64,000 nt of DNA. Origin: G965267605 sp965267605. Its GTDB lineage: Bacteria; Bacteroidota; Bacteroidia; Flavobacteriales_E; Vicingaceae. Below, piece by piece: positions 42,408 through 51,762 of this stretch (position 1 is its first letter; each line of letters starts with the position of its first letter). The notes below the pieces were generated by a model that was not told where the DNA came from, searched no databases, and was given only the letters and a program-made list of their open reading frames with translations. The stretch is taken from NCBI GenBank assembly GCA_965267605.1, contig OZ254088.1, positions 434,001 through 498,000 on the forward strand, read 5' to 3'. Both the position numbers and the translations under genes were made by a program.

Positions 42408-43658
42408 ATGTCTCAATTTGTTCCTTTTAAAGCATGGCGGCCTGTTGCTGATAAAGCAACAGATATCGCGTGTCGCCCATATGATGTGTTGAATGCCAAG
42501 GAAGCGCGTGAAGCGTGTGTTGGTAACGACATCAGTTTCTATCATGTTGTGAAGCCGGAAATTGATTTCTCTGATGACCACGATGTGTATGCAAAGGAGA
42601 TTTACGAGAAGGGAGCAAGTAATTTCAAGGCATTAATAGATCAGGGAGTAATGGTGCGTGACAATGCCGATAGCTACTACGCTTATCGCATCATTATGGA
42701 CGGACATTCTCAAACAGGCTTGGTTGGATGCTGTGCAATTGACGATTATTTCAATAACGTGATCAAGAAGCACGAACTGACCCGGCCAGACAAAGAGGAA
42801 GACAGAAAGAACCATGTGAGATATAGCAAAGTAAACTATGAACCGGTGTTCTTCAGCTACCCTCAGGTAACAGATATTGATGCAATAGTTGAACAAGCCA
42901 AACAAGCAGATCCGGTTGTTGATTTGACAACCAGTGATGGCATCCAGCATACGCTATGGATGATTGATGACCCTGATACTGTGGCCCACATAGGGCAGTT
43001 ATTTACCGACAAGGTTCCCAGCATCTATGTAGCAGATGGACACCATCGAACAGCGGCTGGAGCTTTGGTAGGGCGTGAATTGAGAGAGGCTGCTGGCGGA
43101 AATGCTGACGATGGTGAAGGTTATAACTACTTCATGGCCGTTGTATTCCCGGATAACCAATTGAAAATTATCGATTACAACAGGGTAGTAAAAGACCTTA
43201 ACGGAAGAAGTGAGGAAGAGTTCATAGCTGAGTTAGGCAATAGCTTTGAAGTATCCGCGCATGATGGTCAATACCGACCAGAAGGATTGCATACGTTCGG
43301 TATGTACATGAATGGTCAATGGTACAAGCTGGTATCTAAAGAAGGAACATACGATGACAGTGATCCAGTTGGCGTTTTGGATGTAACCATTCTTTCGAAA
43401 CAGGTGCTGGAGCCGATGTTGAATATCGTTGATCTTAGAACTGATAAGCGGGTTGAATTCGTTGGTGGAATTCGTGGTTTGGGAGAATTAGAGAAACGTG
43501 TGGATTCTGGTGAAATGGCCGCGGCTTTCGCGTTGCATCCTGTATCTATGCAACAACTAATTGATATTTCTGATAACGATATGATCATGCCTCCGAAGGT
43601 GACCTGGTTTGAGCCAAAACTTCGAAGTGGTCTGTTTGTTTACGATTTAGAGAACTAA
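42408..43658 (+). CDS. DUF1015 family protein
   Basis: 416 aa, usual size. 'FVPFKAWRPVADKATDIACRPYDVLNAKEA' at the N-terminus (family pattern RP....A..VA.PPYDV...EAR), 'SFYHVVKPEIDF', and 'SIYVADGHHRTAAGALVGREL' with the conserved DGHHR identify DUF1015. No biochemical role is established that I can name; in relatives the gene often neighbours serA/serC. Here it lies tightly between the two Fe-S subunits (11 bp and 2 bp gaps), clearly cotranscribed. Cytoplasmic. Confidence 0.9.
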   Translation: MSQFVPFKAWRPVADKATDIACRPYDVLNAKEAREACVGNDISFYHVVKPEIDFSDDHDVYAKEIYEKGASNFKALIDQGVMVRDNADSYYAYRIIMDGHSQTGLVGCCAIDDYFNNVIKKHELTRPDKEEDRKNHVRYSKVNYEPVFFSYPQVTDIDAIVEQAKQADPVVDLTTSDGIQHTLWMIDDPDTVAHIGQLFTDKVPSIYVADGHHRTAAGALVGRELREAAGGNADDGEGYNYFMAVVFPDNQLKIIDYNRVVKDLNGRSEEEFIAELGNSFEVSAHDGQYRPEGLHTFGMYMNGQWYKLVSKEGTYDDSDPVGVLDVTILSKQVLEPMLNIVDLRTDKRVEFVGGIRGLGELEKRVDSGEMAAAFALHPVSMQQLIDISDNDMIMPPKVTWFEPKLRSGLFVYDLEN

Positions 43659-43660
43659 GA

Positions 43661-44446
43661 ATGAGTCAGCTACAGGTACCCACAATGGCAGAAATGATGG
43701 CTTCAGGTGAGAAGCCAGATGTACTCTTTTGGGTAGGATGTGCCGGTAGCTTTGACGATCGCGCCAAGAAGATCACACGTGCTTTCGCTCAAATATTGAA
43801 CAACGCAGGTGTTAAGTTTGCCGTGTTAGGCCAGGAAGAGGGTTGCACTGGAGATCCCGCAAAAAGAGCTGGAAATGAATTCCTCTTTCAGATGCAGGCC
43901 ATGATGAACATTCAGGTATTGAATGGCTATGAGGTTCAGCGCATTGTAACTGCATGTCCACACTGTTTCAACACACTTAAGAACGAGTATCCTGAGCTAG
44001 GAGGAAAGTATGAAGTGATGCATCACACCCAGTTTTTGCAACGACTGATCAATGAAGGTAAGCTCAAGGTTGAGGGTGGAAGTTTCAAGGGTAAGAAGAT
44101 CACATTCCACGACCCGTGTTACTTAGGTAGAGCCAATGATGAGTATGAAGCTCCGCGAAAATTGATCCAGCAACTGGATGCAGAGCTTGTTGAAATGAAG
44201 CGTTGTAAGACCAACGGTCTTTGCTGTGGAGCTGGTGGAGCTCAAATGTTCAAGGAAGCGGAGAAAGGCGACAAGGAGATCAATATTGAAAGAACGGAAG
44301 AAGCGCTGGAGACCAATACGGAGATCATAGCAACAGGTTGTCCGTTTTGTATGACCATGATGACAGATGGGGTGAAGATGAAGGAACAGCCACAGGTAAA
44401 GGTCTACGACCTTGTTGAATTACTTGCGGAAGGACAATCCTCATGA
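43661..44446 (+). CDS. CCG-domain (Fe-S)-binding protein, HdrB-like subunit
   Basis: 261 aa. Two cysteine-rich CCG domains: first 'ACPHCFNTLKNEYPELG' (with 'WVGCAGSFD' and 'GCTGDPAKR' nearby), second 'HDPCYLGRANDEYEAPRKLI', 'LCCGAGGAQMF', 'ATGCPFCMTMM'. Such domains hold the noncubane 4Fe-4S cluster of HdrB and related subunits (LutA, GlpC). It probably forms a complex with the membrane Fe-S protein at 41050. The next ATG overlaps its stop (ATGA). Confidence 0.9.
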   Translation: MSQLQVPTMAEMMASGEKPDVLFWVGCAGSFDDRAKKITRAFAQILNNAGVKFAVLGQEEGCTGDPAKRAGNEFLFQMQAMMNIQVLNGYEVQRIVTACPHCFNTLKNEYPELGGKYEVMHHTQFLQRLINEGKLKVEGGSFKGKKITFHDPCYLGRANDEYEAPRKLIQQLDAELVEMKRCKTNGLCCGAGGAQMFKEAEKGDKEINIERTEEALETNTEIIATGCPFCMTMMTDGVKMKEQPQVKVYDLVELLAEGQSS

Positions 44447-44922
44447 AACTTTCAGACTTACCAACCACAGCCCGTGTTTGGGTCTACCAATCCGATCGGA
44501 AGCTAACTGATAACGAGGTGTCTATGCTCACCATGAAAGGGCATGAGTTTGTTGCCGGATGGGCAGCACACGGTTCGCAATTAGCAGCGGGTTTTGAGGT
44601 TTTCGAAAACATCTTCATGGTGTTGGCCGTTGACGAACAACAGGCCGCAGCCTCTGGCTGCAGCATAGACTCGTCAGTGCACTTTGTTAAGCAAATGGGG
44701 GAGGCGCTGAGGGTAGATTTCTTTAATCGCACGAATGTGGCTTACATCTGCGCAGATGGTAATCTCAATCTTGTATCATTGGATGAGTTCAGAGACTTGT
44801 ACGGGACTGACCGGGTAGATGAAAACACGATCGTATACAACAACCTGGTTGAAACAGTGGGTGACTTCATGACTTCCTGGAAGACCCGCGTTCAGGACAG
44901 CTGGCACGCTCAAGTGCTCTAG
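44443..44922 (+). CDS. Small conserved Bacteroidota protein (often mislabelled ABC ATPase)
   Basis: 159 aa, soluble. It matches the short proteins commonly labelled 'ABC transporter ATPase' in Bacteroidota, e.g. 'ARVWVYQSDRKLTDNEV', 'FVAGWAAHGSQLAAGFEVFENIFMV', 'DRVDENTIVYNNLVETVGDF'. I see no Walker A, Walker B or signature motif, so it cannot be an ATPase subunit. It is translationally coupled to the CCG protein (ATGA), so a role with the Fe-S complex is plausible. It converges on the next gene with interlocked stops (CTAG). Confidence 0.8.
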   Translation: MKLSDLPTTARVWVYQSDRKLTDNEVSMLTMKGHEFVAGWAAHGSQLAAGFEVFENIFMVLAVDEQQAAASGCSIDSSVHFVKQMGEALRVDFFNRTNVAYICADGNLNLVSLDEFRDLYGTDRVDENTIVYNNLVETVGDFMTSWKTRVQDSWHAQVL

Positions 44923-45521
44923 AGTACCTTCTTCCGAATGATTCGCACAACATCGTAACCGATGTCAGATCCAATTCGATTGGCACAGGACCGAAGGACA
45001 TCATCGTCCATTTCCTTTACCCGATAGATTGTCCCATCCTTATTGGTACCTGCAGCTATCTGGATGAGTGTACGTTTGTTGGTAAGCTCATCACCATCAG
45101 ATTCCTTTTCGGTCCATTCATCCACAACGTGATCGGTTGTGGCAGAATACACATCTCCGCTTACCACCAGCGTAAGCTGATTTAGTGAGAACTTTTCTCC
45201 GTGTTGTTTCGACTTTGCATTATCAACGGTTTCCGATTTGGTCTTGGTGCTAACCGTCTTGGAGGTTACCCTGATGATGAGTTCGTAGCCGGTATCTCGC
45301 ACAACCACGTTCTTTTCCAACAGGTAGGCCTTCAGGTCTGCCATATAGAGCGAGTCAAGTACATCGCCTGATGCGGTCAGATACTTATCATCTACACCAC
45401 CTGTAACATAGCTGGCATTGTCTATCACCTTCACGTACACCGGATGGTGGAGTTTCTTGCTACCTGCACAGCTAAGCAGTACAAGTGGTGCGATAAGGAA
45501 TGTGAGCAGTTTCAATTTCAT
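44919..45521 (-). CDS. Lipoprotein of unknown function
   Basis: 200 aa. Lipoprotein signal with lipobox LLSC (Cys18) followed by AGSKK. The mature part is hydrophilic and mixed alpha/beta ('YELIIRVTSKTVSTKTKSETV', 'LTLVVSGDVYSATTDHVVDEW'); no family recognised. It lies 12 bp after the membrane J-protein gene, so it is probably last in the E1 dehydrogenase/J-protein transcript. A periplasm-facing location is expected. Confidence 0.7.
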   Translation of the reverse strand: MKLKLLTFLIAPLVLLSCAGSKKLHHPVYVKVIDNASYVTGGVDDKYLTASGDVLDSLYMADLKAYLLEKNVVVRDTGYELIIRVTSKTVSTKTKSETVDNAKSKQHGEKFSLNQLTLVVSGDVYSATTDHVVDEWTEKESDGDELTNKRTLIQIAAGTNKDGTIYRVKEMDDDVLRSCANRIGSDIGYDVVRIIRKKVL

Positions 45522-45533
45522 CCTATAATAATA

Positions 45534-46436
45534 TCAAAACGGAATGTCGGTTCCCAACATCCTGAATATCCTTCCTCCCCACATGAAAATGAACATGAGG
45601 ATCAGAGGGATAGCAAACATGTTGTAGATCATTGTTAACCCATACAAGCGACTCGCACCTCTATAGGTGATACTGAATAATGGCAGTAGCAATACCAATG
45701 CCATAAAAGGCCATGCTCCCAGAAGGTTGCTGCGTTCCAGTTCAAAATGTCCGCTTCCGTTATTTAAGTCAATCTTGATGACTTCCTGAAATATCTTGCT
45801 TTCCGTTACGTGCACCACGTCATCGTGCCTGGCGCTGTAGAAGATGTAATTGTCTACCCAGTACGTGTAGTTGTTTTCTGCCACTCGCATGATCCCATGG
45901 TAGTCTCTGGTGGTAATTCTACCCTTGATCATCCGTTCGATGTGGTATTCATTCACGTTCGGCTCGATGATGGCATCTATGAGTATAAGTGCGAAAACCA
46001 CTGCCGCAATTATTCCCATGGCCATGCTGTACTTGTAGCTGGTGCTTCCGAAAAATTTCTTGATCGCGGCTTCTTCCTTCTCTTGTTCTCTTTTCTGATG
46101 AGCCGTTGGATCAATCTTCGACTTCATCTTTTCGTAGAATTCCTTCCGCTCTTCGTAAGACATTTTATGCCTGTACTTGCGATAGTACTCCTCTTTCTCC
46201 TCGTCTGTGAGCTCGTCCTCTTCTTCTTTAGCCTGGTTCTTATACTTAGACCAGTCGAAGGCGCCAGAAGTTAACTTCTCATAAGCTTCGGTGATCTGTA
46301 TGAACTTCTCCCAGGCCTTAGGACTTGGATTTCTGTCTGGGTGGTACTTGAGCGCAAGTTTGCGATAAGTTTTCTTGATCTCATCCTCCGATGCACCGGG
46401 TTGGAGTCCAAGAAGCTTGTAATATTTCTCAAGCAG
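45534..46436 (-). CDS. Membrane-anchored J-domain protein without a canonical start codon
   Basis: The open frame encodes an intact N-terminal J domain ('LEKYYKLLGLQPGASEDEIKK..YRKLALKYHPDRNPS', HPD at ~32-34). A Glu/Lys/Tyr-rich helix follows ('EKEEYYRKYRHKMSYEERKEF'), then three hydrophobic segments. J proteins stimulate Hsp70 (DnaK), so this would recruit DnaK to the inner membrane. No ATG, GTG or TTG precedes the J domain in this frame; the first ATG (46163) would delete the whole domain. Candidates are CTG at 46436 (used here) or ATA at 46442, just after the E1 stop (46445), suggesting coupled re-initiation. A sequence error at the start is the alternative. Confidence 0.7.
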   Translation of the reverse strand: MLEKYYKLLGLQPGASEDEIKKTYRKLALKYHPDRNPSPKAWEKFIQITEAYEKLTSGAFDWSKYKNQAKEEEDELTDEEKEEYYRKYRHKMSYEERKEFYEKMKSKIDPTAHQKREQEKEEAAIKKFFGSTSYKYSMAMGIIAAVVFALILIDAIIEPNVNEYHIERMIKGRITTRDYHGIMRVAENNYTYWVDNYIFYSARHDDVVHVTESKIFQEVIKIDLNNGSGHFELERSNLLGAWPFMALVLLLPLFSITYRGASRLYGLTMIYNMFAIPLILMFIFMWGGRIFRMLGTDIPF

Positions 46437-46444
46437 TGATATAC

Positions 46445-48874
46445 CTAGCGATAAATTGGTGGGAAGCTATCGGGATCGGCTTCATGCATAATGCCATAAG
46501 CGGCATCGAAAATGTCTTCGATAGATGGTTTCGAGAAGTAATCCCCATCTGTACCGTAAGCAGGTCTATGCTCTTTGGCTGCGATAGTAACAGGCTCTGA
46601 ATCCAGATGGTAATAACCTTTCTGCTCTGTCAGGACCTTATCAAGAATAAACGCACTCGTGCCCCCTGGAACATCTTCATCAACGATCATCAACCTGTTG
46701 GTCTTCTCCAAAGAATCAACGATCATGTGGTCAATATCAAATGGTAGCAACGTTCGGACATCGATCAACTCAACGCTGATGCCAGCGGCCTCTAATTGCT
46801 CAGCTGCCGTAATACAAAGATTACATGTGGAGCCATAAGATACCATGGTGATATCCGTACCCTCCTTGATCACTTCAGGAACACCTAATGGGATCGTAAA
46901 TTCCCCAAGATTGGTGGGTAACTTCTCTTTACTTCGATAAGCATTCAATGGTTCAACAATCAATGCCGGATCATCCCCCTGCAACAAGGTGTTATAGAAC
47001 CCTGCGGCAGTTGTTTGGTTTCTTGGTACACATACGTGAATACCTCTGATGCCATTGATTACCATGGCCATCGGAGAACCAGAATGCCAAATCCCTTCAA
47101 GTCGGTGACCTCTTGTACGAACGATGAGCGGAGCAATCTGACCAGATTTTGTCCTGTACCTCACTGTAGCAAGATCATCACTCATGATCTGCAAACAGTA
47201 AAGCAGGTAATCCAGATATTGGATTTCCGCAATCGGTCGCAGGCCACGCATACTCAATCCAATCCCTTGTCCCACAATGGTAGTTTCGCGAATACCTGTG
47301 TCGAAAACCCGGGATTCACCATACTTCAGCTGAAGCCCTTCGAGGCCCTGGTTCACATCACCAATGTTACCGGAGTCTTCCCCGAAGATCAATACCTCAG
47401 GATATTTTTCCAGAATCTTATCGAAGTTCTCTCGCAATACGATTCTACCGTCAACATCCTCCGCATCGTTTCCGTAATCAGGATCAACCACTTCCACATT
47501 CATCGGAGAAGAATCCTGCTCACTCAACAAATGGGCGGAATAACGGTCGTGGTTCAAATCGTTTTGCTCATTTAGCCAGTTCTGCAGCTCATCTGCAACA
47601 GAGATAGCCTCTCCACGCGTAGATCTCAGCGCAATTCTTGCAGCTGAAACAGAATCCTTCTTGGTAGGTTCAGAGATCAGTTTCAATGCCTCAACCAGCT
47701 CGTTCAGCTTGTCTGCATTTGCACTCTCTCCGGCCATCTGCTGGATCAGGCTCATGACGAATTTCTGATCCTCTTCAATAGGAGTTATATATGCGCTCCA
47801 TGCAGCTTTCTTGCCATCACGAACGGTCTTCTTAGCTTCTTTTTGAATGGCCTCAAGTTCTTCCTGGGTGGCCAATTTCTTCTCAACGATCCATTCACCC
47901 ATCTTGCGGATACAATCGAATTCATCTTCCCAGGCTAGTCTTTCCTCTGACTTATACCGCTCATGGGATCCAGAAGTTGAGTGCCCCTGGGGTTGTGTAC
48001 ATTCCTGCACATGTACCAGGACCGGACAGTGTTCTTCGCGTGCAACGCGTGCGGCCTTCTCATAAGTTTCGCAAAGACCTGCATAGTCCCATGCCTTCAC
48101 TTTGAAAATCTCGTATCCGTTCGTTTTTCCCTTCTCTCTTTGGAACCCAGTGAGAATCTCAGAGATGCTCGATTTGGTAGTTTGGTACTTGATGGGGACA
48201 GATATACCATGTCCATCATCCCACACCGACATTACCATAGGAACCTGCATTACCCCAGCTGCGTTGATAGCTTCCCAGAACATACCTTCCGAAGTTGATG
48301 CATCACCAATGGTTCCAAACGCTACTTCATTTCCTTTGTGTGAGAATTTCTCGAAATCGAATTTCCCGTCATTCTCACGGTAGTACTTCGATGCAAGCGC
48401 CAATCCCAGAAGTCTGGGCATTTGAGATCCTGTTGGAGAAACATCAGCAGACGAATTCTTCATCTCCATCAGGTTCTTCCATTCACCATTCTCGTCAACA
48501 GACCTTGTTCCAAAGTGACCATTCATAGAACGGCCTGCTGATGAGGGCTCTGCTTCTACATCGGTGTGTGCGTAGAGCTGTGCGAAGAATTCTTCTACAC
48601 TAAGATTACCCGTAGCCATCATGAAGGTTTGATCTCGGTAGTAACCGGATCTGAAGTCACCATTCTGGAATTGCTTCGACATAGCAATTTGCGGAATCTC
48701 CTTGCCATCACCGAAAATGCCAAACTTAGCTTTACCTGTAAGCACTTCGCGCCTACCCAATAGGGAAGTCTCCCTGCTAATGTTGGCAAGGCGGTAATCA
48801 TTCAACACGATATCTACGAACTCATCGTTCGTGATCTTCTTCTCTTCTTTTTCCGGTGCGGAGGACTTCGACAT
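46445..48874 (-). CDS. 2-oxo acid dehydrogenase E1, fused alpha and beta subunits
   Basis: 809 aa. The N-terminal alpha part has ThDP-site motifs 'GYYRDQTFMMATG' and 'GTIGDASTSEGMFWEAINAAG'; a linker of ~60 residues leads to the beta part ('VLIFGEDSGNIGDVNQGLEGL', 'FDTGIRETTIVGQGIGLSMRGLRPIAEI', 'IVDEDVPGGTSAFI'). This fused form, common in Bacteroidota, decarboxylates branched-chain 2-oxo acids or pyruvate, passing acyl groups to E2 lipoyl domains. E3 (lpdA) is at 29820; no E2 is in the window. The substrate is uncertain. It heads a transcript with the J-protein gene. Confidence 0.92.
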   Translation of the reverse strand: MSKSSAPEKEEKKITNDEFVDIVLNDYRLANISRETSLLGRREVLTGKAKFGIFGDGKEIPQIAMSKQFQNGDFRSGYYRDQTFMMATGNLSVEEFFAQLYAHTDVEAEPSSAGRSMNGHFGTRSVDENGEWKNLMEMKNSSADVSPTGSQMPRLLGLALASKYYRENDGKFDFEKFSHKGNEVAFGTIGDASTSEGMFWEAINAAGVMQVPMVMSVWDDGHGISVPIKYQTTKSSISEILTGFQREKGKTNGYEIFKVKAWDYAGLCETYEKAARVAREEHCPVLVHVQECTQPQGHSTSGSHERYKSEERLAWEDEFDCIRKMGEWIVEKKLATQEELEAIQKEAKKTVRDGKKAAWSAYITPIEEDQKFVMSLIQQMAGESANADKLNELVEALKLISEPTKKDSVSAARIALRSTRGEAISVADELQNWLNEQNDLNHDRYSAHLLSEQDSSPMNVEVVDPDYGNDAEDVDGRIVLRENFDKILEKYPEVLIFGEDSGNIGDVNQGLEGLQLKYGESRVFDTGIRETTIVGQGIGLSMRGLRPIAEIQYLDYLLYCLQIMSDDLATVRYRTKSGQIAPLIVRTRGHRLEGIWHSGSPMAMVINGIRGIHVCVPRNQTTAAGFYNTLLQGDDPALIVEPLNAYRSKEKLPTNLGEFTIPLGVPEVIKEGTDITMVSYGSTCNLCITAAEQLEAAGISVELIDVRTLLPFDIDHMIVDSLEKTNRLMIVDEDVPGGTSAFILDKVLTEQKGYYHLDSEPVTIAAKEHRPAYGTDGDYFSKPSIEDIFDAAYGIMHEADPDSFPPIYR

Positions 48875-49068
48875 AACTTCTTCTAAATCTCGCTGTATAA
48901 CGCAACTACAGTGGTTTTCAGCTTAACGCGAATTTAATCATTTTGATGAATTCTGTAAAGTCCTGTACTGTAGGTGTTTGACTTATGGTAAGAACGATTA
49001 TACATTGGGTTTCGTTCACAACATGCCTCAATTTTTCTAGCTTTAGAATTCACCATTACAGATGCATT

Positions 49069-49644
49069 ATGTTGGATTCTAATCAGTACCTCATTCGTAG
49101 AAAGATCATGAAACTTCTTGGGGCGGACTTTCGGGTGTTTGATTCTCATGAGATGAACAATGAGATCATGTTCTCTCACATGAAGGCTTTCAAGCTTAAG
49201 GAGGATATTCGATTGTATACAGATGAATCCAAATCAGAGGAATTGGTCACCATCAAGGCGAGAAATATCATTGATTTTTCTGCGGCTTACGATATCGTGG
49301 ATGCAAAGTCAGGTCAGAAGTTGGGCGCAATGAAACGAAAGGGAATGGCCTCTATCGTTCGCGATGAATGGCAGATCATGGACACGGAGGACAATGTGAT
49401 TGGAATGGTGAAAGAAGACAGTGGTGCGCTGGCCATTTTTAGAAGAGTGGTAAGCGGATTGATTCCGCAGCGTTTCGATGTATCTATTGGTGATAAGAAA
49501 GTTGCTGAGTTTCAGAACAACTTCAATCCCATGGTCAGCAAGTTAAAAATCACCTTCCTTGATCCTGCCAACCCTCAGTTCCCAAAACTGTTTGGTATTG
49601 CGGCCGGTATGTTGATCTGCGCGATTGAAGGAAAGCAAGGATAA
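49069..49644 (+). CDS. LURP-one-related / scramblase-like protein
   Basis: 191 aa. The start at 49069 (MLDSNQYLIRRKIMKLLGADF) is preferred to a longer frame from 48985. The strand-rich sequence with 'YTDESKSEELVTIKARNI', 'AAYDIVDAKSGQKLGAMKRKG', 'DEWQIMDTEDNVIGMVKED' follows the LOR/Tubby-like C-terminal fold, a 12-stranded barrel around a central helix ('LFGIAAGMLICAI'). The family includes plant LURP1 and phospholipid scramblases; the bacterial role is undefined, perhaps membrane-lipid binding. Monocistronic, followed by a hairpin. Confidence 0.8.
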   Translation: MLDSNQYLIRRKIMKLLGADFRVFDSHEMNNEIMFSHMKAFKLKEDIRLYTDESKSEELVTIKARNIIDFSAAYDIVDAKSGQKLGAMKRKGMASIVRDEWQIMDTEDNVIGMVKEDSGALAIFRRVVSGLIPQRFDVSIGDKKVAEFQNNFNPMVSKLKITFLDPANPQFPKLFGIAAGMLICAIEGKQG

Positions 49645-49649
49645 GAGAA

Positions 49650-49670
49650 GGGCCTCCGGAATGGAGGCCC
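49650..49670 (+). terminator. Hairpin after the LURP-one-like gene
   Basis: A perfect 8-bp GC-rich stem GGGCCTCC / GGAGGCCC with a 5-nt loop, 5 bp after the stop. No T-tract, so a weak or non-canonical terminator. Confidence 0.6.
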
Positions 49671-49737
49671 GAACCCGATCGCACTATAAATGAAAAACTG
49701 AAAATCGCCTAACTAACTCCGTTGAGAAATGATCGGG

Positions 49738-51378
49738 TTATAGGTCTTCTGTTATCACGGTATCCTGTAAAGTTTCATTGGCACGTAGCGCTTCAACTTC
49801 GGCTGAGCTGATACCCTCTTCGCCTTCACAATTGATGCAGGTTAGTCCCTCATCTAACATGATCCATGATTCTCCGGTCATATGACCGTCATAAGTGTTG
49901 CTTACATTTTCTACATCGTAAATGATTCGGTGCATATCATGTCCAAAGAACACTGACTTTCCTTCTGGAAGGAACACCGTGATCTTAACCTCCTGCATTC
50001 TGATTTTGTTCGCAACTGGTGTAGCGTAATGTGGTGAGAAACGTACTAGCGAATCCATGACGGCATAGTTGTACTGAATGGCTTCAGCACCATCTTTTGC
50101 TTCTTTACGACCAATTCCGCTACAGTACTTTTCAATTTCGATATAGATACTGTCTCCACTACTGTGTACCACATCCAGTCGGGGTACAGCGAAGAAGATA
50201 CTGTCATCAGCAACGCGGACAGGGAAGATTTCTCTTGGAGAATCACCCCTATCCAGAATGCCGCTGAACGCATCATTACTGAGTAGATCAAGGGCCACGT
50301 GGTCTCGATCCGGACTAAACCCAATTGTTTCAACCGTCTTGCTGCGAGACTGGAAGTGTTCTCCCACATCGTTGCCTGCAACGATCATAACTCCCAATCC
50401 GATGAGCCAAAGGACGAAGAAGATGATGCCGATTCCTTTAACCGGATTCTTTCTGCCTGACAGTAGCAGTATACCACCATAGATGAGCGCTAATGCAGGA
50501 ATGCTTATGATCAAGCCTATACCCAGGTACAGGAACGCTAAGTCATCCTGAGTTTGGAAGAACGCCCCCTTCAGTGCTTCGAAAGACTCGATGTATATCT
50601 CATTGTCAATGTGTAGTGTCGGAGAGGCAAACATGACCGTGAATACTCCAAACAGCATCGCGAATCCAGCGATCATGATTGCCAATCCAAACACTTTCCC
50701 GAATACCTTAAAGAATCCTCTGAATACATCACCCAGGAAAGTGGCAATTCGTTCCAAACCGTCCTTGGTTTTCTTCATCCCCGGTTTATCAGCGTCAGAA
50801 TAGATGTCATCCTTTACCGTCTTCCCGATATTGGAGATGGTGATAGGCTCACCTTTCATTTCCAGCTTTTGAGCTGCGGTCTCCGCTTTAGGAATGATGA
50901 TCCATAGAATGAAGTAGAGTAGGAACCCTATGCCTGTGAAGAATACAAGCAGGAACCACACGAGGCGTATCCAAACCGGATCGATTCCAAAGTAGTTACC
51001 TACACCGGAAGCCACACCAGCGATAACCTTGTTGTCTGGATCACGATAGAAACGCTTTGCTTTCTTTCTTTTAGCTGTAGAAGCTGTCTGTTCTTCGGCA
51101 ATGGGTTCTTCCTCGCCATCCGAGTAATCTTCAGGCTGTCCCATTCTCTCCATCACTTCATCAACTTCCTTCTCAGTGATTACTTCTTTTGTTTCATTGA
51201 GAAACTGCTGGAACAATTCTGCAATCCGCGCTTCGATATCTGCCATGATCTCTTCACGCTCCTCTTCATTGCCGAAGTGCTTCCGCACGGCCTCCAAATA
51301 GGCCTTCAATTTCTCATAGGCTTGTACTTCAATATGAAATACAATCCCTGCGATATTGGCTGTTACTGTTTGATTCAT
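49738..51378 (-). CDS. PspC-domain membrane protein
   Basis: 546 aa. The N-terminal ~80 residues ('VFHIEVQAYEKLKAYLEAVRKHF', 'REEIMADIEARIAELF') are the cytoplasmic segment seen before PspC in Bacteroidota. The PspC domain lies at ~105-165 ('RFYRDPDNKVIAGVASGVGNYFG', 'WIRLVWFLLVFFTGIGFLLYFILWIIIPK'). More transmembrane helices follow (~225-245, 280-305, 315-335), then an extracytoplasmic beta-rich C-terminal domain (~350-546). PspC proteins sense envelope stress. It is paired with an upstream PadR regulator (6-bp gap), as is typical, under an apparent autoregulated promoter. Confidence 0.9.
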   Translation of the reverse strand: MNQTVTANIAGIVFHIEVQAYEKLKAYLEAVRKHFGNEEEREEIMADIEARIAELFQQFLNETKEVITEKEVDEVMERMGQPEDYSDGEEEPIAEEQTASTAKRKKAKRFYRDPDNKVIAGVASGVGNYFGIDPVWIRLVWFLLVFFTGIGFLLYFILWIIIPKAETAAQKLEMKGEPITISNIGKTVKDDIYSDADKPGMKKTKDGLERIATFLGDVFRGFFKVFGKVFGLAIMIAGFAMLFGVFTVMFASPTLHIDNEIYIESFEALKGAFFQTQDDLAFLYLGIGLIISIPALALIYGGILLLSGRKNPVKGIGIIFFVLWLIGLGVMIVAGNDVGEHFQSRSKTVETIGFSPDRDHVALDLLSNDAFSGILDRGDSPREIFPVRVADDSIFFAVPRLDVVHSSGDSIYIEIEKYCSGIGRKEAKDGAEAIQYNYAVMDSLVRFSPHYATPVANKIRMQEVKITVFLPEGKSVFFGHDMHRIIYDVENVSNTYDGHMTGESWIMLDEGLTCINCEGEEGISSAEVEALRANETLQDTVITEDL

Positions 51379-51384
51379 GACTGA

Positions 51385-51729
51385 TTAGTTAGGCGGATTG
51401 TTACGATTGTTTCTTATTTGATCAACTGCGTTCACAAGTTCATCCCACGTTTTACCCAGTTCTTCTCTGAATTCTTTTCCAGCGGGTGTTAAGGTGTAGT
51501 ACTTACGAGGAGGTCCTGACGTAGATTCTTCCCACCGGTACGTGAGGAACTCCGCGTTCTTCAACCTGGTGAGTAGGGGATAGAGCGTTCCTTCTACTAC
51601 GATCATCTTGCTTTCTCTGAGGTTGTCGATGATCTCGGAAGGATAAGCTTCCCCGTGCTCCAACATGCTCAGGATGCAGTACTCCAGCACTCCTTTACGC
51701 ATTTGGGCTTTGGTATTCTCAATCTTCAT
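51385..51729 (-). CDS. PadR family transcriptional regulator
   Basis: 114 aa. 'MKIENTKAQMRKGVLEYCILSML' is the standard start of the PspC-linked PadR group, fixing the start at 51729 rather than 51765 (which lies in the promoter). Winged helix: 'YPSEIIDNLRES', 'VVEGTLYPLLTRLKNAEFLTYRW', 'GPPRKYYTLTPAGKEF'. It likely represses its own operon with the PspC gene by binding the palindrome at 51786-51802. Confidence 0.94.
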   Translation of the reverse strand: MKIENTKAQMRKGVLEYCILSMLEHGEAYPSEIIDNLRESKMIVVEGTLYPLLTRLKNAEFLTYRWEESTSGPPRKYYTLTPAGKEFREELGKTWDELVNAVDQIRNNRNNPPN

Positions 51730-51762
51730 GTGAGATGTTTTTGCATATAGTAATTGACATGA

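Noticed and set aside
44443..44922. ABC transporter ATPase label
   Set aside because: No Walker A, Walker B or signature motif in 159 residues; the common database label appears to be an error.
48875..49068. Possible small RNA or tRNA in the 194-bp gap
   Set aside because: No cloverleaf, no strong terminator and no clear promoter pair; only an imperfect TAGCTTTA box before 49069.
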